From Undaria pinnatifida (lineage: Eukaryota > Sar > Phaeophyceae > Laminariales > Alariaceae): a stretch of DNA of 64,000 nucleotides. Numbering within the stretch: the first letter of the stretch is position 1; each line of letters opens with the position of its first letter. A program made the position numbers and the translations under genes. Of this stretch, positions 1 through 9,114 are shown piece by piece. The notes beneath the pieces are model-generated. The model made no database searches, was not told the DNA's origin, and was given only the letters and a program-made list of their open reading frames with translations. Where the stretch lies: contig JABAKD010000008.1 in assembly GCA_012845835.1 (NCBI GenBank), positions 15,863,223-15,927,222 on the forward strand, in the 5' to 3' direction.

Positions 1-110
1 AGGTCGGTAGGGGCCGTACTGAGTTTACGTGCAATTATAAAAACCTCGCACGTAAGTGCAAGGTAATTGCACGTACGTGCAATTAAACGCCTGGTGAGGG
101 TTTTTGCGCG
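1..110. repeat. F4 dispersed repeat, copy 1, with a long palindrome
   Basis: The stretch shares the order GGTCGG-AGGGGC-GTACTGAGTTTACGTGCAA, then CACGTA and TTAACGC-TGGTG, with 13944-14035. Positions 64-85 form a perfect 22-bp palindrome centred on ACGTACGT. The palindrome is absent from the second copy, which keeps only one half. No coding potential is seen. The repeat may begin left of the window. Confidence 0.6.
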
Positions 111-235
111 ACTTACATCATGCAAGTAAAACTAGCCAAATTGCGGTTGTTTTGCTTGATGCCCGCAGGGCTTCAACGCGTAAAATACGGGAAAGTGCGA
201 GAAAAGAATGCGATGCAATAAGTTTAGAAAGGGTG

Positions 236-380
236 CAAGATGACGATGATAAGCCCAGAAGAACGCGTGTTATACCAGTTGTAGATCGCTCTAATTTCCC
301 TTCTTTTATTATTGCGTTTGGTACTGTTGAAGTGGTAATCATTTTGAGCGTGCTTGGTCTGCACGTCAATCGAGGGCATT
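236..380 (+). repeat. F5 repeat copy with conserved hydrophobic reading frame
   Basis: This is a diverged copy of the F5 unit at 62.3-64.0 kb. The plus-strand translation contains VIPVVDRSN, then IIAFG, then IILSVLGL, the same peptide found near 62600-62700 and 63095-63190. The hydrophobic stretch is about 20 residues and could be one membrane segment. The open frame here runs 104-436, but sequence before 236 does not match the other copies. It may be a remnant of a small membrane-protein gene carried by a repeat, or a chance frame kept by recent duplication. No family is recognised. Confidence 0.45.
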
Positions 381-439
381 CTATAGACCCTTTAGGGATC
401 CTCTCAAAGTTAGTTCTTGGTACATTGTGCAAGTAAGCC

Positions 440-1290
440 CGCATGACCCATCGTGTATCTCACGCCGAGTCTGAGAGCTGTTTTGTGACTATGGTAAGAT
501 CAAATCTGTCTTACGGATTCTTTTGTTTGCCTCGTGTTATGTCTGCATAATTCGTTTTCCATTTTTGTATATCTTCACCAGTGTAAGTGCCGCGTACATG
601 AAGTAGCTAATTGAATTGAGGGCATTCAGTGCCGTCTTTAGTTCTTTTTCTGCGAGTGAGTTCGTCGTATTTTTGGAAGGAAACATGGAGGACCTATCAT
701 AATAAGTTTTTCGTCCGCTGTGAAAGCAAACACCGAGGGGTTTTCCAAGGAACAATCAACGGCACCTTCCTTTTTTCCATTCCGTAAATTGAACATTTTC
801 AATCATTCCGTCTGATACCTATATTATTGGCCATCTCCTCTTTCGTTTCGCTTCGAAGCCTCGAAGCGAAGCAGGTTCTCGATTCTCTCTTTGGCATTTC
901 TGGCCAACTTTTGCTCGGCGGCGATTTAAAAACAAGTGTTTCGCCTGCTTGCTTTCTTTTATTATATATTTTCCTTTCATCAAAGACAACCTTCAGAACC
1001 TCATGTTCGTATTAAGCTTTTGGCATTACCTCAAACTTCAATTTTGTTTATAACTAGAACATATTTCGTCGAGCGCTACCCTTCTTTACCCAAAGAATGG
1101 GCGCCATCGAAAGTCAAACTATGAATTTTAGAAGCTCATATTCGTATAAACTCTTGGCATTAGTTCAAAGAAGGTTCAATTATGTCGAATCGAACAGCTA
1201 CAACTTTTTTTCCTTTTTCCTCAGGTAGAGGAAACTTACTTACGCACTTGACCACAATTAACAACAAACCTTACCAAGCCATCTAACCGT
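440..1290. other. No gene recognised; weak 130-bp tandem duplication
   Basis: AT-rich sequence with short shadow ORFs only. A degenerate direct repeat is visible: the motif CTCATGTTCGTATTAAGC followed by TTGGCATTACCTCAAA near 1000 recurs near 1133 as a variant. Nothing else is identified. Confidence 0.4.
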
Positions 1291-1294
1291 GAAC

Positions 1295-1530
1295 CATCAT
1301 CCACACATATGGTTGAGCAATATAGTGGAAACTACAGAAATACATTTACAAAATAGATATGGTGTTAGATTACTTCAAATTCCCCACCTAAAGTTAAATA
1401 GTAACTCCAATCATTGTAATGGAGAAAAGCATTTGTTTATAAAAGAATAGGACTCCTCCCATTAAAATGTTTCCGACATATCGTAGCATAGTACAAGTAC
1501 CAGCAAGCAGCTTCATTTATTTTTTTTATG
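1295..1530 (+). repeat. F2 dispersed repeat, diverged copy
   Basis: Shares with 1785-2060, 25495-25765 and 30055-30315 the ordered blocks GTGGAAACTACA, AATAGATRTGRTGTTAGA, AAATTCCCCA-CT, ATAGGA-CCTCCCA and ACAAGTACCA-CA-GCAGC. This copy is the most diverged and lacks the terminal GATGAGTATTGACC block. 1531-1784 holds only AT-rich sequence. Non-coding; a SINE- or MITE-like element is possible, but no terminal repeat was identified. Confidence 0.6.
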
Positions 1531-1784
1531 TTGTTGAGTGACAGCGTATCAATTTGGAACCGTAGGGTCGTGTCCCACAGAGTTTAAATTTAATTTATTT
1601 ACTTTTTATATTTATTTATGAATATATGTTGGGTGTGGGCGGGAGTAGCTGGCTTTAATTCTCGAATGAATGCTGTACTAAAAAAATATACTCTGGAGTA
1701 TTATATAGCCTAAATATAATTGTAATACTCTGTATTCGTGCTCTTCCCGATATTATTAAAGCCGGAGGGAAGAAAACACAAAAT

Positions 1785-2060
1785 AAACCGCCTACCATAC
1801 ATATAACGGAGCAGTAAGGTGGAAACTACAATAAATTTGTAAAATAGATGTGATGTTAGATCTAGCTCAAAATTCCCCATCTAACACAGTAAAAATACCA
1901 ACACTCACCATTATATTGGACAAAAAATAGGATCCCTCCCACCATTAAAAGCTCACCCACATAGTACTATACAAGTACCAACAACGCAGCTTGCAAAGAT
2001 GAGTATTGACCTGAAATTCGTCGAACTTACCGCTGACGTCCTTGAAATATATATTTCTAA
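1785..2060 (+). repeat. F2 dispersed repeat copy
   Basis: Begins with ACCGCCTACCATACATAT and ends with CAGCTTGCAAAGATGAGT, ATTGACCTGAAATTCGTCGA and GACGTCCTTGAA. It is nearly collinear with the copies inside the two hAT units, which shows F2 is dispersed and not an integral part of that element. The last 55 bp resemble the tail of the F1 repeat. Confidence 0.75.
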
Positions 2061-2109
2061 AAATATATATAACGAAGAAACGTAATTTAGCGCGGGTACA
2101 CCGAGCGCT

Positions 2110-3420
2110 CCTTTTTAAACAAAAAAGGTTTGCACTTCTCCATCTCGTGTTCGATGGTGGCGACATTGCATGACCACATCATCTCTCTGGTTGCGTTTTG
2201 CAATGTGTATCTCTGTAATATAATTAGCCCTCTGTTGACCCTGATAGCTACACTGCTTTAGTTGCAAGGGGAGTCGTTGACCTATATCCTTAATGAGGAC
2301 ACACAACCCGTATTACGCGCGATCGGAGTACCACACACAGCTCGGAAAGATGAGTATGGACAACATCTACGATCTCACAGCTGGAGTTTTTTTTCATTCT
2401 ATATAATATATACTCCGGAGTATATACATATATTCATTCTTGCTCTCCCCTGCTCAAACGCCCTTCCTAATGTCGAAATCCGTCAGAGTAATAAACAATT
2501 CCACGCACTGGATATCACCTCATTGTCCTTCTAGAGCCATCCATGCCGTTGCCTCCCCTCCCCCCCCCCCCACCCCACTCCCGCCCCCAACGCCTCCTTC
2601 TTCCCCACCACCGCACCATCGCCTAGACCTAGCACCACACGTATAGCAAACCTCTACATCTATGCCACCTAAAGCCCCCCCCCCCAACCACCCTCTCCCC
2701 CGCCCCTCCCCCATTCCCCACCACCCCACCCCGCCACCCCACCCCACCCCCAACCCCTCGAACACTCCGCCCGCTACTCACTGGTTGCACGACTTGCAGG
2801 GTATACATGATAAACTAGTGCAAACTGGTGCATTCTTTCCAAAACCGTCACATTTATCCTCGTAAAAAAATTTATTGTTTCCACGCACAGATTGAGCTGC
2901 CCAACCCGCCCCGCACCCACCACCCCCCCCCCGCCCGCATGATTAACTGGTGCAGTTTTTGTCAAAACCGTCAGATTTATCCCCTTGAAGGATTTATAGT
3001 TTCCACGTTCAAATTGAGCTGCCCCGCCCGCCCCCGCCCCCCCCCCCCCTCCCCCCCTCCCCTCCCCCCACCCCCGCTCCTTGTTGATGAAAACTCCGCC
3101 CTCCTCTCACCGGTTATTCGACATACAGGATTCAAAAGATAAACGGATGCATTTCCTTCCACAGCTGTCAGATTTTGTCCCCCTCAGAAGCAACTTTTAT
3201 AGTTTCCGCGCGAAGACTGACTAACATCACCTTGTTGACCCTGAGAGCAACACTGTAGGTGCAAGGGGAGTCACCGACCTATATCCTTAGTGAGTACACA
3301 CAACCCGTAATGCGCGCAATCGGAGTATCGAACACAGCTTGCAAATATGAGTTTCGACACAATATTCGATCCAACAGCTGGAGTGTATTTTCATTTTTTA
3401 TAATAAACATATTTACGGCA
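2110..3420 (+). repeat. F1 composite repeat (poly-C), plus orientation
   Basis: Contains the F1 hallmark near 2237-2400: CTGTTGACCCTGATAGC, GCAAGGGGAGTCG, CCTATATCCTTAATGAGGA, a CGCGATCGGAGTA block and GATGAGT, ending near CTCACAGCTGGAG. After it come C-rich tracts and at least two copies of a box reading GTCAGATTTATCCCC with ATAGTTTCCACG and TTGAGCTGCC, each followed by poly-C. A second F1 hallmark lies at 3232-3400. Apparent proline-rich ORFs are translations of these C-tracts. Confidence 0.75.
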
Positions 3421-3720
3421 TGTCTCTGGGACACGCGCCCGAATGGTAATGTGGACACATTGAGCTCGCTCGGTAAAATAGAACAAATTTAAAGAACATG
3501 TGCCCGTTACGATGTATTGATAAATTGATAAACACGTGATACGAACCCCGTTTTCACGGCTGTGAAATGACACGTTGCCGCACCTCTCTCGACGAACTCT
3601 GAACGACTTACAGTAAAACCCGATGTACGGGCTGTCTTCGTGCCGAGTACGTCAAGTACGGTGGACAAACGTGCCCGGACCAAAATGTTGACTCGCACAC
3701 ATACACGTTTCGATTATTCG
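3420..3720 (+). repeat. F3-type sequence joined to F1
   Basis: The blocks GGGACACGCGCCCGAATGGT, CACGTTGCCGCACCTCTCT, GACGAACTCTGAACGACT and AAAATGTTGACTCGCACACA recur in the same order at 14995-15425. In both places this sequence directly follows an F1 tail, so F1 and this F3 segment have been copied together. Confidence 0.6.
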
Positions 3721-3739
3721 TCTTTTCTTTCCTTCATAT

Positions 3740-5345
3740 ATATATATATATATATATTGACCACATCACCTCGCCTGTTGTGTTTGGCAATATGTATCTC
3801 TTTCTCAAATTAGCGATGTCAGAAAAAAATGTATCTTGTACCTATCGATTGAAAAATTCCATCTATCTTTCGATCCATGTACAATAACAAATTATGAAGC
3901 TTTTAACACGTTGTTCACTACACCTAAGAACTGGGTTGCATACTACATGTAACATCAAACCTTCTACAATAGTAAACATTACCAGGCGGGTGCTAAAAGA
4001 AGGGGGGTCTTCTTGCTGCAACAGTCACATTCGTCCCCTTTAAGTGTTTACAGTTTCCGCGCACATATTGAAATGCTCGCCCCCCCGCGAACACTCTTGT
4101 TCAAACGCTCCACCTAAAATCAAAATCTACCAGAGGAGTAAACACTACCAGCCAGCTGCTATCATCCCATTATCCATCTAGCCATCCATGCCGTAGCTCC
4201 AACTCATCTCCGCCCTCCGCCCCCCCACCCCCTTTTGTTCCCCGCCCAGTTCCTTCAAACGCCCCACTTACAATCGAAATCAGCCTGAGTAAAAAACACT
4301 CTTCAGCAATTGATATCACGTCAATATCTTTCTAGCCATCCATGACGTAGCTTTCATTCATCCCCCCTCCCCCCCTCAAACGCCCCCTCCTTCCCCACAC
4401 CGCGCACGATCGCCTAGACCCACCACCGCGCGCATAGCAAACCCTACATATGCGATTAATACACGCGATCGGAGGATCACACAAAATGTTGCGAAGATTA
4501 GTGTCGACCAAATCCTTGATCTCATAGCTGGAGTGTATTTTAATATTATATGTGACACCCTCCCTTCCCCCCCCCCCCCCCCCCCCCCCCCCGGCTATTT
4601 TTGTTTTTTTTTCCTCCTCGCTTTCTCTTGCTTAAACGCCCCACCTAGTATCGAAATCCGCCAGAGTACTGAACACTTCCACGCCCTAGATATCTCCTCG
4701 TTATCGTTTACGAGCCGTCCATGCCGCTGCTGCGATTCCCACCCAGCCCCGCCCCCAACGGCCCTCCTTCCCCACCACCCGCACCATCGCCTAGACCTAG
4801 CACCACGCGTATAGCAAACCCCTAACTCTATGCGACCTAAAGCCCTCCCCCCCCGCCCTCCGCTCCCCCCCGGCACATGCCCCCCCCCCGTCCCCCACAA
4901 GAAGGATCTAAAGTTTACCCGCACAAATTGAGTTGCCCCACCTGCCCCCCCCTTTCTCACCCCCCCCACCCCCGCTCCCTATTGATCAAAACCAGGCCCC
5001 CATGTCCTTTAAAACTCCGCCCTCCCCTCACCGGTTATTCGACTTAGTGTCGACTTGATGAACTGACGCATTTCCTCACACAGCGGTCAGATTTTGTCCC
5101 CCTCATAAACGGCTTTTATAGTTTCCGCGCACATACGGACTAGCATCATCCTGTTGACCCTGATAGCAACACTGTAGTTGTAAGGGGAGTCGCCGACCTA
5201 TATCCTTAATGAGGACACACAACCCGAAATACGCGCGATCGGAGTATCACACACAGCTTGCAAAGATGAGTTTCGACAAATATTCGATCTCACAGCTGGA
5301 GTGTATTTTAATTTTTATAATATACTTCGAAGTATATATTTATAT
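3740..5345 (+). repeat. F1 composite repeat, fullest plus-strand copy
   Basis: Starts after a (TA)n tract with GACCACATCACCTCGCCTGT and ends with the tail CTCACAGCTGGAGTGTATTT followed by AT-rich sequence near 5340. Inside are TTCTACAATAGTAAACATTACC, AATCGAAATC-GCC-GAGTA, CCATCCATGCCGT-GC and GCACCATCGCCTAGACCTAGCA blocks, separated by poly-C tracts (one of about 20 C near 4570-4592). The same blocks occur in reverse order and complement at 55500-57440, which fixes the element's extent at roughly 1.6-1.9 kb. Non-coding. Confidence 0.75.
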
Positions 5346-5445
5346 ATTTTTGTTTCATAAATCCCAAATTGACTTGCGTCTGTCGTGCGTATGCCCACTG
5401 ATATGTACTACGTGTAATTTATACGTGGGTAGTCTTTTTTCGGTG

Positions 5446-6490
5446 GCAAGCGCTATAGTCGGTTTGTCCAGGCGCGAGTAGTGAGACTTATTCACCAATA
5501 TTGACCTGGCATGTCGTAGTCTGGCTCCCGATTTCACTTTGTAATTCTGGCGGAGGCATTAATTGCGTCAGCTGTGATATATGCGTGTACCGCCTTCGGT
5601 TTGTCTGTGCTTTTCCCTGGGGTATTCCTTGGCTCCAAAGTGACTGAAGCCTGTGACCACAGACGTATGCGAGTTAATGTGGGAACAACATCAACAACAA
5701 CACAACACATACACGGAATAAATGAAAACTAGTTCAAGGCATCCTGCCCTCGTAAGCGATCTGGTATCAACCACAGGCGTCTGTCTCTTAGAAAACCAAG
5801 AAGAAAGAATCGCGCTTCGCGCATCGCGCGCCTCATTACTGGTAATTGGTGGTAGTAAGGCGCGGGCGCTATACCTGCAGTAGTCATATCTGCGATGCAT
5901 CATGTACCGAGTTCCTTGTAATGTATTGAATTGGCATTAAGCACATCCCAGGACCAGTTGCTCTTGCGGTAGATTGGTTTTGGATTCGTGCTGTTGAAGC
6001 TGCTCTCGAAAACAACTACGCGGCGCGGCCACCCGTCCGCATTGGACAGATCTCCGAGTTGTACCTCGATTCGAACTGAGTATCCGTAATTTTGACAACA
6101 CTGCTTCTTCTGGTATTATTTCAAACGAAAATTTATGATGCGGGAGCTTTCTGTTGAAATATTCTTTGTACGTGCACAGGACCCGTCGGAACTGGCAGTG
6201 GTGCCGTGTGCGTTGATTGCGGTAGACAAACAGACATAGCCGGAAAAACAAGTCGACTTAAACAATATACACAAACACACACGAACTCAGAACGTAATTC
6301 GAGGCACCCTACCCTCGTATGCGATCTGACATGAAGAAGCTGTTTCTACTTGAGAAACCAAAAAAATGAGACTCAGCGCTGCGCGGTTCACGCGCCTCAT
6401 TGTAACAACGAGATTCGAACGTGGCCGGCAAAGGGGTTCGACCTTGAAAAGTGATTGCTCCATCACTTCCTCTTCTGATATTCCGAGCGA
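5446..6490 (+). repeat. F3 repeat fragments
   Basis: Two partial F3 copies, about 5690-5930 and 6170-6480. Each has CAAGGCA-CCTGCCCTCGTA-GCGATCTG (or the ACCCTACCCTCGTATGCGAT form), a GAAACCAAGAA block and the palindromic GCGC-TTC-CGCGCCTCATT motif. The second also carries GAGATTCGAACGTGG and GGGGTTCGACCTTGAA, which resemble a Pol III B box. No gene is seen between them. Confidence 0.55.
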
Positions 6491-7214
6491 AAAGGGTATA
6501 GGGTGAGGGAGAGATTCCGTTGTTGTTGTTTTGGACGCGCTTGTGGGCTTGTGGGTATTGTGGGCTTATTCTCGACGAGTTTGTGGGGTTTTCGGTACAT
6601 TTGGCAGCGGTTGCTTGGGTAATATTTGCGCGGCGGAACTAGCTCTACTCTGTTCTTGTCGTTAAATTGAATTTACAATTATTCTGATTACAACAGTAGA
6701 TTGGCGCAGAAGGGCTGTACAATGATATACGCCTACAATTGATAATTACAGCCCGCCTGTTGTTGGTAACATCATGTGATAATATCATGCTCACTATAAC
6801 CCCCGCCCTCTACGCAGGTGCTACTGACCGTGTCATGCTATACAAAAACGCCACGCTTAGCATAATCCCTACCCTCATATGTCATGTGGGTTTTGTAATA
6901 TCAGCGCATATAATGGAAAACCGTCCTGTTGACCGTACGAGTCCCACATCCACCATAATGTACAGACTTCACACAGACTTTCCCCATGTCGAACTTGAAA
7001 AAAAAACAAACTCACCTAACAAATTGGCCACCTGGATCTTTGGGGCGGTGGACTGTTCGCGTTTGCGAGCAGAAAGCACTTCCCGGTGGGATGAAGGTAT
7101 GGGTGTAGACCCAACCCACCTCCAAGCCCCAACCCTATCCCTAACCCTAACCCTGACCCCAACCCGGACCCAAAACGGGCCAGAAATTAGCGAGAAACCC
7201 TGCGCCGTTTTTTA
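6490..7214. other. Unassigned; short telomere-like CCCTAA tract
   Basis: No supported gene. Near 7125-7180 there is a run of CCCTAA-like hexamers (CCCTATCCCTAACCCTAACC) that decays into CCCAACCC and GGACCC. It is short and flanked by ordinary sequence, so it is an interstitial telomere-like patch or a simple repeat and not a chromosome end. Confidence 0.45.
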
Positions 7215-7760
7215 GATTTATTATAAAAAATGAAAATACACTCCAGCTAGCTGTGAGATCGAAGATTTCGTCGAAACTCATCTTTGCAAGCTGTGTGTGA
7301 CACTCCCATCGCGGGCATTACGAGTTGTGTGTCCTCATTAAGGATATAGGTCGGCGACTCCCCTTACAACTACAGTGTAGCTATCAGGGTCAACAGGATG
7401 ATTTTAGTCAGTCTGTGCGCGGAAACTATAAAACCCGTTTCTGAGGGGGACAAAATCTGACAGCTGTGAAGGGAAAGGGGGCCTGGTTTTGATCAAAAGC
7501 GAGCGGGTTTGGAGGGTGGGAGGAGGGGGGGGGGAAGGGGGCAATTTGTGCATGTAAGCTATAAATCCTTTCGAGGGGATAAATCTGACGGTTTTGGCAC
7601 CAGTATATTATTGGGGGCGGCGGGGGGGGGGGGGGGGGGGGGGGGTGTGTGGAGCAGCTCAATATGTGCCTGGAAACTATACATTATTTTGAGAGGATAA
7701 ATGTGGCGGTTTTGGAAATAATACATCAGTTTACCATGTATATCCTGGGGTAAGTCGTTC
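7215..7760 (-). repeat. F1 composite repeat, minus orientation, short copy
   Basis: Reverse complement of the F1 order: AT-rich end, CTCCAGCTAGCTGTGAGATC, AACTCATCTTTGCAAGCTGTG, GGATATAGGTCGGCGACTCC and GGGTCAACAGGATGA, then boxes reading GGGGACAAAATCTGACAGCT and GGGGATAAATCTGACGG, with poly-G. The poly-G is on the plus strand here because the element is inverted. Nearly identical to 55500-56050. Confidence 0.8.
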
Positions 7761-8184
7761 TTATATATAATTTCGATCTGCGGACCACCACATAGCCCTT
7801 GGCCAATGATAGAGAGTAAAAACTATGCTCCAAGATCTGGGCGGCCACATTGATAGGTCTTCTGAAAATACTATCCCGGTATACCCAACAAATGAATCCG
7901 CTTGGAGTTTGGCATGTCCGCCCCTATATCCTGCCGACCTGGTATCCCGCCGTTTCAAGGAAGAAGAATGCTATAAGGCATAGTTTGGGTAAGCTGTTGG
8001 TTAGCCTTTTACACGTGATCGAACGGAGTAATACACCACTAATACCTCAACACTGACGACATCCAGGGGAGTCACCAATGTCTATATATCATGAGAATAT
8101 AATATACAGCAGGGGGGCCTATATAAGATGCTCTGAATAGGGAGGTAGTTCAAGACAGGGCGGTCGAAAACTGACACGACAGAA
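7760..8184. other. No gene recognised
   Basis: Short unrelated frames only. Nothing repeat-like or coding could be supported. Confidence 0.3.
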
Positions 8185-8330
8185 GACGCGAATAAGGCGG
8201 CTACCGCCCTGTACGGCAACGGACCCTATATAAGGCGGTAGCCGCCTATTCAGGGCGCCTACCGCCTGGTTCAGGGCGCCTAGCGCCTTATTCAGGGCGG
8301 CTACCGCCCTATCGACGGTCACCTTTCGCC
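8185..8330. repeat. Cluster of GGCGGTAGCCGCC-type hairpins
   Basis: GCGGCTACCGCCCT, GGCGGTAGCCGCC, GGGCGCCTACCGCC, GGGCGCCTAGCGCC and GGGCGGCTACCGCCCT occur within about 130 bp, spaced about 20-30 bp and separated by TATTCAGG or TATATAA. Each can pair with itself or a neighbour. Related motifs recur at 8665-8775. Confidence 0.6.
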
Positions 8331-8659
8331 TCCACATCAGTACAAAACCATGCTCTGGTGCTGGTTTAAGCAAGGTATATGCAGCAGTATCACATTCCTG
8401 CTGCTGTTATTGCTGCTGCGAGGATCCTAAGCTCAATATATATCATACTTCTCAACATGCAAAGTGTGTGTGCACCCGTCTGCTCTGCTGTTCTTTGGTG
8501 TGTATTTGACACCACACATACTTACTGGGATCAGTACTGATACTGCTGCAACGCTGCACCTTTCTTCTCCGAGCACACGTGTGATATCCCTCTTCGTAAC
8601 GCCCTCTGGGTTGTCTTCTGCGTCAGAGGCAATCTGTGCTATACCTTGAGAGGCTGTAT

Positions 8660-8790
8660 GCACTCAATAGGACGGTTACCGCCTTATTGGGATATTACCC
8701 AAAGCCCAATAGGGCGGCCCACCGCCCTAACTCAAATAGGGCGGCCCACCGCCCTAACTCCAATAGGGCGGGTTTTCGCGATGGGGCGGT
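8660..8790. repeat. Second GC hairpin cluster (AATAGGGCGG units)
   Basis: CAATAGGGCGGCCCACCGCC is tandemly repeated at about 8704-8760, followed by CCAATAGGGCGGGTTT and preceded by AATAGGACGGTTACCGCC. The unit is about 29 bp. With 8185-8330 it brackets 330 bp containing no recognised gene, so the two clusters may be the ends of one fold-back element. Confidence 0.55.
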
Positions 8791-8830
8791 CAAAATCTCG
8801 GTGCACGCGCGAACGACCTTCCGTCAAATT

Positions 8831-9003
8831 TGTACAATTGTGAACTAGCAATCATGTCGGTTTATTTCACAAGCACCATATATCATAGCTGAATATAGAC
8901 TATAGATGTACCACGCTTGTACAACTGTGAACTAGCAACCATGTCGGTTTATTTCACAAGCACCATATCATAGCTGAATATAGACTATAGATGTACCACG
9001 CAG
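8831..9003 (+). repeat. 88-bp tandem duplication
   Basis: TGTACAA-TGTGAACTAGCAA through ACTATAGATGTACCACGC occurs at 8831 and again at 8919 with only a few substitutions and a 2-bp indel. Non-coding. Confidence 0.85.
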
Positions 9004-9114
9004 GTTGCAAATTTAGTTTCAACCATTCAATCGGTCGTAACTCACAGATGACATTATTCAGTTTATATGATATATATAACAAAAAAACGGCGGTTTCATG
9101 ACGTGCTGTCCAAT

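Noticed and set aside
2520-3162. Proline-rich or glycine-rich proteins
   Set aside because: Direct translations of F1 C/G tracts that recur in every frame and copy.
5260-5320. Hammerhead-like core GATGAGTTTCGACGAAA in the F1 tail
   Set aside because: The conserved CU before GAUGA is AA or AG here, and I could not place stems I and III with a cleavage site. Similarity to CUGAUGA...GAAA is superficial.
7125-7180. Chromosome end
   Set aside because: The telomere-like tract is short, degenerate and internal, with repeats on both sides.
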